Source: Eulemur rufifrons
Lineage: Eukaryota; Chordata; Mammalia; Primates; Lemuridae
Length of the DNA: 64,000 bases
Reading direction: 5' to 3'
Assembly (NCBI RefSeq): GCF_041146395.1
Contig: NC_090986.1
Span: 41,700,001-41,764,000 of the forward strand
Position numbers and translations under genes: made by a program. The notes beneath the pieces are model-generated. The model was not told where the DNA came from, did not search any database, and was given only the letters and a program-made list of their open reading frames with translations. Shown piece after piece: positions 48,600 to 60,532 of the stretch (the stretch's first letter is position 1; the number at the start of each line of letters is the position of its first letter).

Positions 48600-48935
48600 T
48601 AAAAAAGAAGATCAGGACTTTTCAGGCAGGGGAAAAATCATTGACAATGGTCACAGAGGTAGAAATAGTTTGGAGGTAGAGGGACCAATTTGAAAAAAAC
48701 CTAGGCTATATTTAAAAGAATAGGGGAAGGAAAATTTGGAGAGGTGGGTATCAAACCATGAAGACCCTTTAATGGCAGATTAAGGTGTTTGGACTTAGCC
48801 AATAGGAAGCCTCTTCAAGGTTATACCTAGAAGAGTGGCTTATGAACATGGTATTTTAAGAATCAGATGGCATGGGAAGAGCTGGAAGACATTTATGTTT
48901 GAGGACTGGAATATTGGCAATAGGAAGGGAAGTAG
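48600..48935 (-). mobile_element. L2 LINE coding fragment, reverse
   Basis: Contains 'ACCATGAAGACCCTTTAATGG' (in part), 'AAGGTGTTTGGACTTAGCC' and 'AGAATCAGATGGCATGGG', the diverged reverse complement of L2 ORF2 DNA. Confidence 0.55.
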
Positions 48936-48989
48936 TAATTGGTAGACCCAGACTCCTTTGGCACCACCATATTGAGAACATGGCTTCCA

Positions 48990-49350
48990 CTCTCGAAGTT
49001 ACCTTAGGGTCCAAGATGGCTGCAGGAAATCTAGATTTTTAACTTCGCATTCCAGGCAGGTAGAAAAAATAGGACACTCTAGGTCAGCATCCTTTAAGTA
49101 TACTTTTTATGAATTGCCTATAACACATCCACTTGTGTCTCATTGGCCAGAACTTAGTTATGTGACCACATCTATCTGCAAGGGAAACTGGGAAATCTAA
49201 CATTTTGTTCTAGGAGGTGATGTACTCCGCTAAAAATATTAGCATTTTATTACTAATAGGGTAGAGCCCCAACACTGTTATTGAGAAAGAAGGAAGGACC
49301 AAATGTTGAATATTGAAAGGCAACCAGCAGTCTCTGCCTCATCTTGGACT
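48990..49350. mobile_element. Ancient interspersed repeat, copy B
   Basis: Matches copy A at 47690: 'CCAGAACTTAGTTATGTGACC' (in part), 'CTGCAAGGGAAACTGGG', 'CGCTAAAAATATTAGCATTTT' (in part), 'GGCAACCAGCAGTCTCTGCC'. The family is uncertain. Confidence 0.45.
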
Positions 49351-50094
49351 AGCCCAATTAAGGGAAGTATGTTCAAAACTCCATGGCTGGCAAAGCAGGA
49401 TAGAGGTTAAGGGACCTTATGCCAGGTAAATGTCATGAGAAGGAAATCTGTGGAGCAAGAATGAAAAAAGAATATAGAAATTCCAGAGGTTGAGGGTCAG
49501 AATATTTTCAAATTGACCAATCTTGGAAATCTCTCGTCTACAGTGTCAAAAATTGAACACTGGCAATGTGACAACTGCATCCTTTCAGGGAGCAGCATCC
49601 ATGTAGAAGGTATGAGTGGTGTACCTGAAATCGTGCAACACAGCAGCAGCTCTGGCTGCTGTCATAGGTGGGAGGTGGCGTTCCGATACTACAACCTGAC
49701 CCTACTCTTTTATTTAAGGGGTCTTAGCAGAAACAGGCAGCTCAAAGTGATCTTCTCAAGGCTCAGTTCATTGTATCCTCTGTTTCTTCAGCAAGGACAC
49801 TTATAAGAGTAAGAACAAGGGATGAGAGGAAGGGAAGGGAATGAGATGTCAACTAGACTTCTATTTTAAGAGTTTGCATGGCTATTAGTCTTTATTTGAT
49901 TAGCTTCACACAGGTTAGGGAAGAAATTAGAAATCTTAGCTGGAGGTTTTAAGTTTTCATCAGCGACTTGGACTTCCTACTTGGAACTCACGATTATAGG
50001 TAATTTTAATCATAAACTCAGGGGTTATTTTTTTTACAGAGGCTTAGAAAGAAAGAGCAAGAATAATGAGAAGCAACAGTGATGTGGTGGGTAA
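49351..50094. other. Unique DNA, no gene seen
   Basis: A 97-codon frame at 49513-49806 has no domain, and its neighbourhood shows no splice-site or promoter signals I can support. Confidence 0.45.
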
Positions 50095-50270
50095 AAGTCC
50101 ATTGAACTTGGAGTCATGCAATGTGGATTTTAATTACAACTTCCGTCACTTGCTAGCTGGGTGATCTTGGTCAAATTGTGTAATATCTCTGCATTTCAAT
50201 TTCCTTATCTGTGGAGAGTAATTATAAAGTAATAATCCCAAGGTTGCTGCAAAGAATAAAGGAGTTAGTG
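50095..50270 (+). mobile_element. MIR SINE
   Basis: Forward MIR: 'TTGAACTTGGAGTCATGC', 'CGTCACTTGCTAGCTGGGTG', 'TTTCAATTTCCTTATCTGTG' and 'TTGCTGCAAAGAATAAAGG'. Confidence 0.85.
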
Positions 50271-50764
50271 TCTAACGTACACCGAGGCAGCCAGGATAAT
50301 AGGAAGACTAAAGGGCAACTGAAAATCTGACATGGGTGATAAAGTGCATCAATCCTTCCTTGCCAGTACTCAGTTCCTGAGTTACCTTCCAGCCCACTTG
50401 ACTGGTGGAGCCCCAGCCTCACCTTCCCCAACCCTATCTCTGTGTGCTGAGCAGAGCTGGGGGAAAATCACACAATCATGAATATTTTCACCACAAAATT
50501 TAATGGTCACCAGCTTCAGTTTGGTCTTCAATATTGCCTTCTGATTCTTCTGCTTTTTGCTCTTTCTGGTTTTCCGGAGTAGGTTTTTAAAAATAATTCT
50601 TTATGCTCCAAAAATACCATTTCCTTTTCCTTCCTCTCCTGCCCTATCTTTCTCTTCCCTGGCTGTTAACAAGTGACGTCACATCCCTCTTCATACAGAA
50701 ATTAGATGCCATCTAAGTGCTTAACCTGCAAACTTATCTTTCTCACATCCATCCTTTCTCCTTT
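50271..50764. other. Unassigned DNA
   Basis: 50640-50760 is C/T-rich and may be L2-derived, since L2 appears again at 51250. No gene is seen. Confidence 0.4.
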
Positions 50765-51190
50765 TTTTTAGTCCAGCGTATTATGGGGATACAAATGTTA
50801 GGTTACATATATTGCCTTTGCCCCACACTCAAGTCGAGCTTCAAGTGTGTCCACCCTCCAGACAGTGCACACCGTGCCCATTAGGTGTGAATATACCCAT
50901 CCCCTTCACCCCCCTCCCACCTGCCTGGCACTGATGAGTGTTACTACTATATGTGCACTCAAGTCTTGATCAAGTAATACAAATTTGATGGTGAGTACAT
51001 GTGGTGCTTGTTTTTCCATTCTTGTGACACTTCACTTAGTAGAATGGGCTCCAGCTCTACCCAGGATAATACGAGAGGTGCTAGATCACCATTGTTTTTT
51101 GTGGCTGAGTAGAACTCCATAGTCTACATATATTACATTTTATTAATCCACTAATGTATTGATGGGCACTTGGGTTGTTTCCACTCTTTC
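50765..51190 (-). mobile_element. L1 3' end, reverse (primate/lemur L1)
   Basis: Begins with the T-run of a reversed A-tail, then 'GGGGATACAAATGTTAGGTTAC', 'GTGTCCACCCTCCAGACAGTG' (in part), 'GCCCATTAGGTGTGAATATAC' (in part) and 'TGGCTGAGTAGAACTCCATAG'. It ends at 'GGGCACTTGGGTTGTTTCC'. Low divergence suggests a primate-era copy. It is 5'-truncated to about 425 bases. Confidence 0.88.
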
Positions 51191-51249
51191 CTTCTTGTTG
51201 ATGGGATAGGTGACCTTGATCTAGTGGGAAAGTCTTCCTCATTTATTTT

Positions 51250-52025
51250 GGGTGTCTGTTCCTATCTTACTTCTCAGGATTTTGTTTCATTGATCATCCC
51301 ATCTCTTCTGTATCTTTAGGCTTTTCCTTCCTACTGATCCTTTCCTATAAGCATTTAAATATGTCTTACTTTCTCTCATCTAAATAATAATATCTTTCTT
51401 GACTAAATTTGCTATTCCACCTACTTCCATCCCACTCTACTCACATTCCATTACACAAAACTACCCACAAGACTAGCCTCAGTGTCTATAGGATGGAGGA
51501 GTATCCACTTCCTGCAGAGAAGCACTGCAAGTTACAAGGTAATGGGTAGGGATGCATAATTCTCCTACAGTAAGGGAAGTGAATAATTAAAATGCAACCT
51601 ACCATATGCTCTTTATTAAAAGACTTTTTGAAAATAGTTTTCTCTCCTGCTAGATTTTTTAAAGAAATTAATCTCTTCACTCTGAGTTTTGACTTCACCA
51701 TTCCAAACTGCTCCTGCCAAGGCTACTGGCAATTTTCTCGTTGCTAACTCCAAAGAGCATATTTCAGTCATATAGTACTTGGCTCTTGTGAGCATTCAAA
51801 GACATAGACCACTCCCTCCTATTAATTCTTTCCTTGGCATCCACGACTTTACTCTCCCTGGTTCCCCATCTCTCCAGCTACATATTCTCCTCCTTTCCTT
51901 GGGTTCTTGGACAATTTCTTAAATGTTGGTTCTGTTCTGTTTTGTGTCCATCCCCACCTCGCTACTTCAATGATCTCATCTACTTCCAGCTCTCTGATCA
52001 TTCTCTACATTTTGCAGTACAAACT
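51250..52025 (+). mobile_element. L2 LINE coding fragments, forward
   Basis: Two pieces (about 51250-51480 and 51655-52025) with L2 ORF2-like DNA: 'TCACCATTCCAAACTGCTCC', 'AGACCACTCCCTCCTATTAA' and 'ACTTTACTCTCCCTGGTTCC'. The last matches the L2 stretch '…GATCACTCCCTCCTCCTTGAAAC…' in order. The middle 51485-51650 is not placed. Confidence 0.55.
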
Positions 52026-52914
52026 AGATGTGCAAAAGTGTAGCTTTTCTTATTTTTAATAGCAGATACAATTGTGTCCAACCCTCTTTCCCCCATTCCT
52101 GCTATTGGTGGAAAAAAATTTAAGTAACCAATTAAATTAACTCATTATCTTCTAGTTCTAATGTCACAGGTAAATGTGACATCAACTCAAGTTTCCTTTT
52201 AATGTGATTTCTTCTCTCTCAAGGAGTCTTTCCTTATCACTGCCTGCCTCCCAAGAGGGAGTCTGTGTGTAGAGGTGTGTGTAAGTCTTTTCCTGATGAT
52301 GGAAGCATGGACATATAACTGGCTTATTGAACATACTGAGGTCAGTAGGGAGGAAGCCAAAAACAATGTTGCTCTTTCTTACCACTGCTCCATTCAAATC
52401 TCCTGTGTCTTCTTGTTATTCTCCACTAACTAGAAGAAATTTTGGGTAGGATTCAAGATTTTCTTTCAAATAATTAAAAAATACAGTCCAACTTCTTAAA
52501 CATATAATGACAATCTCCAGTCCAGTTTGCTTCTCTCTAGTGCTAGCAGTACCTGCTTAGAGTCCTCTAGCTGGAGGAAGCAATATTTCTTTGTTTTTCA
52601 TCCATTGGCTAGCTGTTTTTGAAGCCCCTTCAGGGGAGGAAAGAACTAAGAAAAACAAGAAAGGGATTTATTTTTTAATCTGGTGTTGATGCTGTCTGGC
52701 TATGAGGGATAAGATATGAAAAATGGACTCTTTCTGTCATTGGACTCTTTTGTGCATTTTTAGGAATGGTCCCATGGCTGGGAATTACAAAATTGCATTT
52801 CACTTGACTCTGGGCTTAACTCTATTAGTCACATCTACTTATCACCCCCCTACTCAACCCGTACTTCCAGTTCTCTGTGTTGCTTCTTCAGGGTTCTTGG
52901 GAAAAAACTTTTAT
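52026..52914. other. Unique DNA, no gene seen
   Basis: Frames at 52182-52397 (minus) and 52723-52968 (plus, running into the L1) have no domain. Confidence 0.45.
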
Positions 52915-53395
52915 CAGAAATGTGCTATTTACACAATTTGCAATAGCAAAGATATGGAATCAACCTAAATGCCCATCAACCAATGAGTGGCTAAAGAAAA
53001 TGTGCTATATATACACACCATAGAATACTACTGAGCCATAAGAAAGAATGAAATAATGCCTTTTGCAGCAATTTGGATGGAACTAGAGGCCATTATCCTT
53101 AATGAAGTATATCAGGAACAGAAAAACAAATGCCACGTGTTCTCCCTTATAAGTGGGAGCTAAACTATGGCTATGCAAGGACACACAGAGTGGTATAGTG
53201 GACATTGGAGACTCACAAGGGGAGGAGGTTTGGAGGGTGAGAGATGAAAAATTACCTATGGGTACAATGTCTACTACTCGGGTGATGGGTACACTGAAGC
53301 ACAGACTCCACCACTGCACAATGTATACATGTAAAGGAATTCAACCTGTGCCCCCTAAATCTATTAAAATTTTTAAAAAGGGGAAAAAGGGAGAA
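52915..53395 (+). mobile_element. L1 3' end, forward (primate L1)
   Basis: A 5'-truncated L1 with a well-preserved 3' region: 'TTGCAATAGCAAAGATATGG', 'ATCAACCTAAATGCCCATC', 'CATAGAATACTACTGAGCC' and 'TTATAAGTGGGAGCTAAAC'. 'CACTGCACAATGTATACATG' follows, then an A-rich end at 53368-53395. The 113-codon frame here is L1 3' UTR sequence. Confidence 0.92.
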
Positions 53396-53657
53396 AAAGA
53401 AATACAAGATGGATTTTATTATAATGGTTTCATCCTTCTAAACTTTTTTTTTGGACATCAAAGGAAAATAGGGAATGAACATTTATCTATTTAGTTTTCT
53501 TTGATCATGTAATTTTATAATACATTTTTATTCTTATACGTTCTTTTTAATCCAGATTTCATGTTTTCTATTAACTTGATCACCCATTAAATAAAGTTAA
53601 AATAATATTAAAAACAGAAAGAAACGTGCTTTTTAGAGAGAGAGAGATATGAGGCTA

Positions 53658-53733
53658 TTTTTTCTCCCCCGCCCCCTCCCCCTTTTCTTCCTCTTTCCCT
53701 TCTTCTTCTTCTTCTTCTTCTTCTTCTTCTTCC
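53658..53733. repeat. 76-nt polypyrimidine tract with (CTT)n
   Basis: T- and C-only sequence except for a single G at 53671. The right third is an (TTC)n array (53700-53731). It is preceded by an A/G-rich stretch containing (GA)n at 53635-53647. Such tracts can form intramolecular triplexes. Confidence 0.9.
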
Positions 53734-53739
53734 AATTTT

Positions 53740-56700
53740 GAGGATGAGTTAGGGTTTAGTGGAAATCAATAGCAACCAGAAAAGAAAGTATTGGCTACGA
53801 GTTAGTATGGGGCTACAAAGAACTTATTACAAGTCTTAATTGCATTATTTGCAGTGAAATCTATAATACTTTCCTATTAAGTAAATCCAAATAAAACAAG
53901 TGCATGGTGTTAAGAAGTAAAAGAGAGAAGAGGTTAATGAATGACAGTAACAGTAAAAATCAAATAGATATTTAGAGTATTCTTTAATCTTTTGGCAAAA
54001 GTTAAAAATTTTTCTCTTAACAGTCTGAACAAATATTCAAGAAAATGTAATACTCTATCTTCAACTTGTATTCCTTTTACTCAAAGATATGTTAACTTGT
54101 TATTAGTAGATCAGCAAATTAATAAAGGTGGATCTTTTTACCTTTTCATTCCTGAAATCACACAAAATATGCTGAGACTCAAACCTGGGGCTTTGATGAG
54201 AAGTAACTTAACAGGAATGAATATGCATATCGTGGTTTTGTTTGGAATTGAGGAGCCACTCACATCCCAAGCAATACAGCAGAGTTGAGTTAGGGATGGA
54301 TGAGACATCTGCCTTTCTTGTAAAACAAGAGAGAAGGGCTTCCGTGAAATGGAAGGCACCATCCCTTTCATAGAAAAATTTTAAGAAAAACTATCTAAGA
54401 AAGTTGAGAATCAAGAAATTAATTCTTAAAACCATGTGTGCCCATTTTCCCCTTTGGAAACCTGGGATGCCACCAGGGATACCTGTACTTCCACAGTTAC
54501 TGCTTTAGGGAGTGACTTCTCCATTGAGAAGGGGGGTTCTTGGTGCCAATCATATTTTCTTCCTTTAAGGCTTCTGCCAGAATTGTGAGCAACAGGGAAT
54601 GTCATATTTAACTTCCCATTTTACACATATATACATTACCCTGGGAGGAGAAGCTATAGCTCTCAGTTTTATAAGAGGGGCCCACTTTACTCAAGGTTTA
54701 AGAAATAATGGCCAAGAGATTGACCTCCTTTTGCAATCCTGTTATTAGGCCACCATGGAAGAAACATATGACCGTACGTTGCATACTGTAGATAACACTT
54801 CTGCCTTGTTTTGATTCTGCAGACCAAATGGTCTGCTTCTGGCAAGTTCTCTCCATATCCACCGGGGACTCAGCTGCCATTCCACAGGGCATGGGAGTAC
54901 AAATTAGTTATTCAGCCTCCTTTGGCAAACAGTGAGAGCCCTATGCAATCTGTTACCCCATCTAAATATCTGTAGCACAAACAATCACTTAAACATGATT
55001 ATAGTTATTTGATGCTACAACTTAATTTCGTGATAGAATTATATGTATTTTTTTTAAAATCACTTTGCCAGTTTTTATAAGATTTTGTCATACAAAGGAT
55101 TTGCTTTGCTCACAATCAGATATTTGTTGGTAATTCGCACAACACACACACCAAATTTGGGGTGTTTTTGTAGGAAGGTAAAAAGACCAATAGTGGGACT
55201 ACATTTTGTTTTCTTTAGAAAAATGCTGCAAAGCAAGGAATGTGTAAGGAGCATGCTTCTGAATGGGTGTGGAAGCAGTGTGAGAGAGGGGAAATACTCA
55301 TTTGAAAAATTCCTTAACCGCAGCTGAGACCTACCCAGGTAAAAAGATGACACAAAGGAAGAGAGAAAAGTGCATCCTAATCTAATGGAACTAAGAGAAC
55401 CACCAAGCTGTCAATTCACTGAGCTGTGGATGTAGAAACAGAATGGAGCCTTTCAATTCTGCTGCCTTCTCCCTGGGGTTAGAGACCGGTTGCCATGGAT
55501 ATTCTGGATTCCTGCAGCTAATGGGAGAGAGTTCTGTAGCTTGGTATCCTGGGGACCCGCCAGGGTGAAACATGAAATGAAGGCCTGTGGGTGTGGTGGT
55601 GAGGGTCTGGGAAGCACGAGGTCACAGGGTCGGTTTCCAGCAGAGTTAAAGCTGATTTTATTTCAAGTCACATTCATTTGGCAATCTATATTTTCCTGAA
55701 AAACAGACCTTTTGTCCCTCCCCTACTGAGCAAAGAGAATCTTCATCTTCTTAAAATGGTTACGATCACAGCACTAAGTAGTGTATGCTATAATTAGATG
55801 TGCAACGATGGTTCAGAGAAGGATTTTTTTCAATGTAATTTTTTTTTGGAGGGGGGAAGTGGGGGAATAATTTTAATTTGGTTCAGAGATTGAATTGTTT
55901 AAAAAATGCCCCAAATACATATACAGCAAATAGAGTAAATGAATAAGAACATTTCTGATTTCTGCTGTTTCATTTAAAGAATGATTTGGTATCTGGCCTC
56001 TTCTTTCCTTCCAGTAAGTCATTGCAATGTAGCCTTTTCTCTATTCCTTGTGTCTGCCTTTCACTCTGCCTCAGTTTTTAACCAGGTCACAGCAAAAACA
56101 CTTTCCCTTTCTATAACCTTTTGGAGAGTCTCCCTCTTTGGCTGGGTAATCAAGCACTTTAAAATCAAGTTCTTGGACAGTGGTGGCTAATCCTGATAAG
56201 CGGGAAGAGTCTGCTCTGACCTTGTGAGCCTTAGTCTCAGCAGAGCATTGAAAAGGCATATGGTTCTCGTTAGTTGGTTTCAACAAGCAAAATATTCAGC
56301 AGTTCCTGTTGATGCTGCCTTTCTCTTCAAATTCTTCCATTCTTCACTGAAGGAGTTGCTCTAATGCAGATTCAATAAATCTTACTCACCCATGCAGCCT
56401 GACAAGGTAGAAAGGCATAGGTTGAAAAATTAGGACTGTTTTTGGTGTTCACTATGTGTCTTGCTTTTTAAACACGTGGTCTTGGCTAGACACTCATTGT
56501 GTAGCTGGTTGGCAAGGGCAACAGAGGAAGGTTGGCCTCTGCTGCTCCCTGAATCCCAAGAATAGAACTACAGCATTAATATTATCAGCCTCATGGAAAG
56601 CAGAGACTTGGAAACATTTCCTTGTGGGCCAAAACGTAAGGAAGTTCAGTGGTTTGGAATCTGGGAGAAGTAGCTTGCCAGACCCAAATGAGCATGTGTT

Positions 56701-56869
56701 GACCAAGGGCATCAGACTTTGCCAGTTCCCAAGGACTACTGCCATTCTTCTATTTTAAATTCCCTCTTCTTATTGTCTAATCTCTCACCTTTTCTATTTT
56801 ATTGGCTTAATCCATGAGACAGTTTGTTAAATACCTGGCGATCATCTACTAACAAAGCTGCTTTTCCCC
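53740..56869. other. Long unique stretch, no gene supported
   Basis: Open frames of 60-100 codons occur on both strands. Examples are 53992-54288, 54138-54371, 55075-55353 with shadow 55085-55327, and 56456-56758 with shadow 56494-56745. None shows a domain. No repeat family is recognised, which is unusual for a 3 kb stretch of this window. Confidence 0.45.
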
Positions 56870-57710
56870 CCGTGGTGTTATGATATATGTATTGGTTTGC
56901 ATCCATGGTTCCTGGGTCATAACTCCACACAGTCCTTGTTTTAATGTGGGGGTGCTTTAGGCCTCAGGAGCAGGTCTTAGGGGATAGAATCTCTCTCTCT
57001 CTCTCTCTCATCTCCTATCCTTTCACTTGCTCAAGGCAGGACTCTAATCTGATTGTGGGTCAAAAGACCCTCATTCCAGAGAGGGTCCTGCCCCATGGCC
57101 TGGAGGACGGAATGCTACATGGAGAGGCCAGGAAGAGTCTGAACAGACAGGCCTTGCTCTTTTTGCCCAATCACATTTCTACACGGTTGTCAATCATGCC
57201 TATGTGATGAAGCCTCCAGAAAAACCCAACAGGACTGGGTTTGGAGAGCTTCTGGTTAGTTGACCACGAGAAGGTTCCTAGCGTGTGGCACACCCAGGGA
57301 AGGCATGGAAAGCTCCGCGCCCCTCCTTCATACCTCACCCTACACATCTCTTCATCTCCAACCTTTGTAATATCTGTTATAATAAATTGGTAAATGCTAA
57401 GTGTTTACTTGACTTCTGTGAGTCACTCCAGCAAATTAATTGAACCCAAAGACGGAGGAGGTCATGGCAACCCCAACTTGAAGCTGGTAGGTCAGAAGCC
57501 CTGGCAGCCCAGACTTGTGACTGGTGTCTGGGGAGGGGGACAGTATTGGGGACTGAGCCCTCATCCTATGGGCTCTGATACTATCTCGGCTAATTGAATT
57601 ACAGGACACCCAGCTGGTGTTCGCTGCTTGGTGTGTGGGGACAAACCCCATATTTGGTCACTGAAGCCCGCGTCTGTGTTGATTGTTGTAGAGTTGAGAG
57701 GAAAGCACGG
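56870..57710 (+). mobile_element. ERVL-type LTR (MER21-like, name tentative)
   Basis: An LTR-like layout. The U3 part holds 'CCTGGGTCATAACTCCACAC', 'CCTCAGGAGCAGGTCTTAGG', a (CT)n at 56991-57009, 'CAATCACATTTCTACACGG' and 'CTATGTGATGAAGCCTCCAG'. A polyadenylation-type AATAAA lies at 57381. The R-U5 part holds 'CTGTGAGTCACTCCAGC', 'AAATTAATTGAACCCAAAG', 'GGACTGAGCCCTCATCC' and 'ACAGGACACCCAGCTGGTG'. No gag/pol/env region is present, so it is a solo LTR. Confidence 0.75.
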
Positions 57711-58014
57711 TCTGAAGACAGTTTCCCCAAAGCACCCCCCAGATGGAGGGAGCTGTGGCGGTCATCCACAAAACTCCACATCTGTAGCTATCGGCACAAC
57801 TCAGTGGCTATCAAAAGACCCCATCTTTACCCAAGGGGTGCTGGGTGACATATTCAGGTCTCTGAATCAGGCCAAGCACAGGCTGAACTTGTGTAAACAG
57901 AATAGGAGCTGAGCATGGAGATTTCCCCCAGCTGTTCACAGCCAAAGCATTTCATTCATCCTCTCTCAGAAGGGAAAGAGATCATTTATCTGTTTAATTC
58001 TCTAGCAGCCGGAG

Positions 58015-58190
58015 GAATCAGAAGATCTAGGTTTTAGTACTGGCAGAAGTAGATATTAAGGGTGTGGCCAAGGGAAATTCATGAAATCTAAGAATCTTAT
58101 TTTTCTTAAATGTAAAATGGTGGGTTTGATCTATATGATGTCTCAGTGCAGCTTCCAATACCTGATTTTATATAGGAACTGCAGGAGTTT
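58015..58190 (+). mobile_element. MIR SINE (core and 3' part)
   Basis: Reads 'TCAGAAGATCTAGGTTTTAG', 'GTGTGGCCAAGGGAAATTC', 'TTTTTCTTAAATGTAAAATGG' (in part) and 'TGATCTATATGATGTCTCAG', matching MIR/MIR3. Confidence 0.7.
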
Positions 58191-59389
58191 GCTTGTTCAA
58201 CCCACTATTCCTATTTAGCTGCTGTGCCTGAGCTCCTGGAGGGTGGCAGTGCCTCCAATATGCTTTGTGTCTGGCTGTTCACCGAAGGCACCTAGGTCGG
58301 GGAGGGGAAAATCCTCTTACCCTTTCCCTGGGCTCCGAGCCTCTCTCAGTTTGGCCCGTGCTGCTGTCTTCTCCCTTCTTCTTCTTTCTTAGCTTCGCAG
58401 TTTTGTTTAGTGGGGTCCCCAGACATCTCTGTTGTTGCTCCCCATGACCCACGCCAGAGCTGCAATTGCTCTCTGCTCTCCTCAGTCCACTATTCTACCT
58501 TCCAGCTGGAAGGGTCTAACAAGTAGTGTCTCCAGTCGGCCATCTTCAACAACAATCTTGAATGACAGAACGCAATGTGTTAGTTGTGACTTTCTATGGG
58601 TAGAAAAATTTATGGATTTATTTGCATTTGAATTTTTTAATTTGAATTTTCTATAATGGGAATTTGTTGCTTTTGTACTAAAAAACGAAAGCTCCATTTA
58701 ATAATAGACTTAAAATTTTGCAATTTTAGAGGGATATATGGCTAAATAATTTCTAAACTGGCAGTCATTTATATATAGAATTGTGACAGTAGGGACAGAT
58801 TAATTAGCAAATCTGTAGTAAGGATATCAATAAAGGCAATACATTTTTGTTGAGGTTAGTATAATTTAAGACAGACATAATTGGTGTCATTTAGTTATAT
58901 CAAAAATACACAAGGGGACATGTGAACAAGTATTCCATGTCGAGTGTGAGGAGGAATAGATTCCCAACTGTTGTCAGTTGTCTCAGATCTGCAAGAACAA
59001 TTGCATAGGTTGGAGCAGCAAACCGAAAGACATTTTATTGAATTTAATTCTAAATAAATAAAATCATGTAGTAAAGTGTATATACAGTATTAATATTCAT
59101 ATCATAAATGCTATCAGAATTCCAGAAGCATATACTTCACAATGTTTATTTAGCTTTGCCTCTATTTGAGAGTAAACACATATATTGGAAGGAATTTAAC
59201 TGATATAAATGCACTCTGTCTACAAAGCAAAACAGTGGTTGGCTCTCACAGTCTAATAACATTTATCTATGTAGATTGATAAATCACTTAAAAATATTCA
59301 CTGAAGAGTTACTATCCACTATAGCATGCTTTTCACTTTTAACAATAGCGATTTCTATTTATTTTCAAATCTTTTTCATTTGAGAGTCT
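58191..59389. other. Unassigned DNA
   Basis: 58200-58570 is GC- and pyrimidine-rich and may be an old LTR or L1 5' region, but no family could be fixed. The remainder is AT-rich unique DNA without genes. Confidence 0.4.
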
Positions 59390-59602
59390 CTGACTGTTGC
59401 TTTTTTATAATCATACCCACTTTCTTTTTGTCCCTGGGCCCCAACCCCTACCCTGTCCCTAACCCTTTTCTACCACTAATCTGTTTTCCATTTCTAAAAT
59501 TTTACCATTTCAAATGTTATGTAAATGGAATCATACAGTATGTAACTTTTGGGTATCAGCATAATACCCCAGAGATTCATCCAAGCTTTTGTTTATACCA
59601 AT
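59390..59602 (-). mobile_element. L1 3' region, reverse
   Basis: Contains 'ATTTTACCATTTCAAATG', 'GTAAATGGAATCATACAGTAT' (in part) and 'AGATTCATCCAAGCTTTTG', the reverse pattern of L1M 3' ends. It continues at 59944 beyond the Alu. Confidence 0.7.
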
Positions 59603-59615
59603 AGTTTGTTCTTTT

Positions 59616-59930
59616 TTTCTTTTTTATATGAAGGGAGGGGAGTGAGGAGGAGAGTTCAGTTTCCTCCTTTTTTTTTTTTTTTTTTTTTGAGACAGAGTTT
59701 CACTCTGAGGCCCTCAGTAGAGTGCAGTGGCATCGTCTGCAACCTCCAACTCCTGGGCTCAAGTGATCCTCCTGCCTCAGCCTCCCTAGTAGCTGGGACT
59801 AGAGGTGCACGCCATGATGCACAGCTGATTTTTCTATTTTTGGTAGAGATGGGGTCTCACTCTTGCTCAGGCTGGTCTCAAACTCCTGAGTTCAAGCAAT
59901 CCTCCCCCCTCAGCCTCTCAGAGTGTTAGG
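59616..59930 (-). mobile_element. 5'-truncated Alu with an extra 3' segment
   Basis: The Alu body 59689-59930 reads in reverse ('GAGACAGAGTTTCACTCTG' to 'CTCAGAGTGTTAGG') and lacks about 30 bases of its 5' end. Its A-tail (21 T on this strand, 59668-59688) is followed by a 42-base non-Alu purine-rich segment (59626-59667). A second T-rich run comes next, and then the target duplication AGTTTGTTCTTTT (59603-59615 and 59931-59943). The 126-codon frame through it is Alu-derived. Confidence 0.85.
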
Positions 59931-59943
59931 AGTTTGTTCTTTT

Positions 59944-60532
59944 TGTTGAGTAGTATCCTATGGGCATACTATGTTGAATGAGAGTGGTAAGAGTGCAAAT
60001 CCTCACTTTGCTCCCAATCTTATTAAGAAAACATTCTGTTTTTTACTATTAAGCATGATGTTACCTTCTTTTTTTGCAGATTTTTTTTATCAAGTTGAAA
60101 TATACTTCTGCCTTCCTAACTTGCTGAAAGTTTTGTCATGAACTGGTGTTAGATTTTTGTCAAATGCTTTTCCTGCATCCATTGATATGACCATATGATT
60201 TTTGTTAGATGGTTGATATGGATTATAATGGCTGATTTTCAAATGTTGAACCAGCCTTGCATACCCAGAATAAACCCCACTTGGTCATGTGTATAATTCT
60301 TTTATACATTGTTGGATTCAAGCTGCTACTATTTTGTTGAGGATTTTTGCATCTATGTTAATGAAAGCTATTGGTCTGTAAATTTCTTCTTTCTTAATGT
60401 CTCTGTTTTTGGTATCTATTTTATTTTGCTTGACTTTTGGCAGTTTGTGTTTTTAAGGAATTGATAACTTTCTTCCAAGTTATTGAATTTATGAGCTTAA
60501 GGTTGTAATATTACCTTATAAAAAGAAAATTA
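59944..60532 (-). mobile_element. L1 ORF2 (RT region) fragment, reverse
   Basis: Contains 'TGTTGAATGAGAGTGGTAAG', 'AATGCTTTTCCTGCATCCATT' (in part), 'AAATGTTGAACCAGCCTTGC' and 'AGCTATTGGTCTGTAAATTTC' (in part), the reverse complement of L1 reverse-transcriptase DNA. It is interrupted at about 60533 by an LTR and resumes at 61128. Confidence 0.88.

Noticed and set aside
59549..59929. 126-codon plus-strand frame
   Set aside because: It is an antisense Alu translation with the familiar '[20 protein letters not shown]'-type text.
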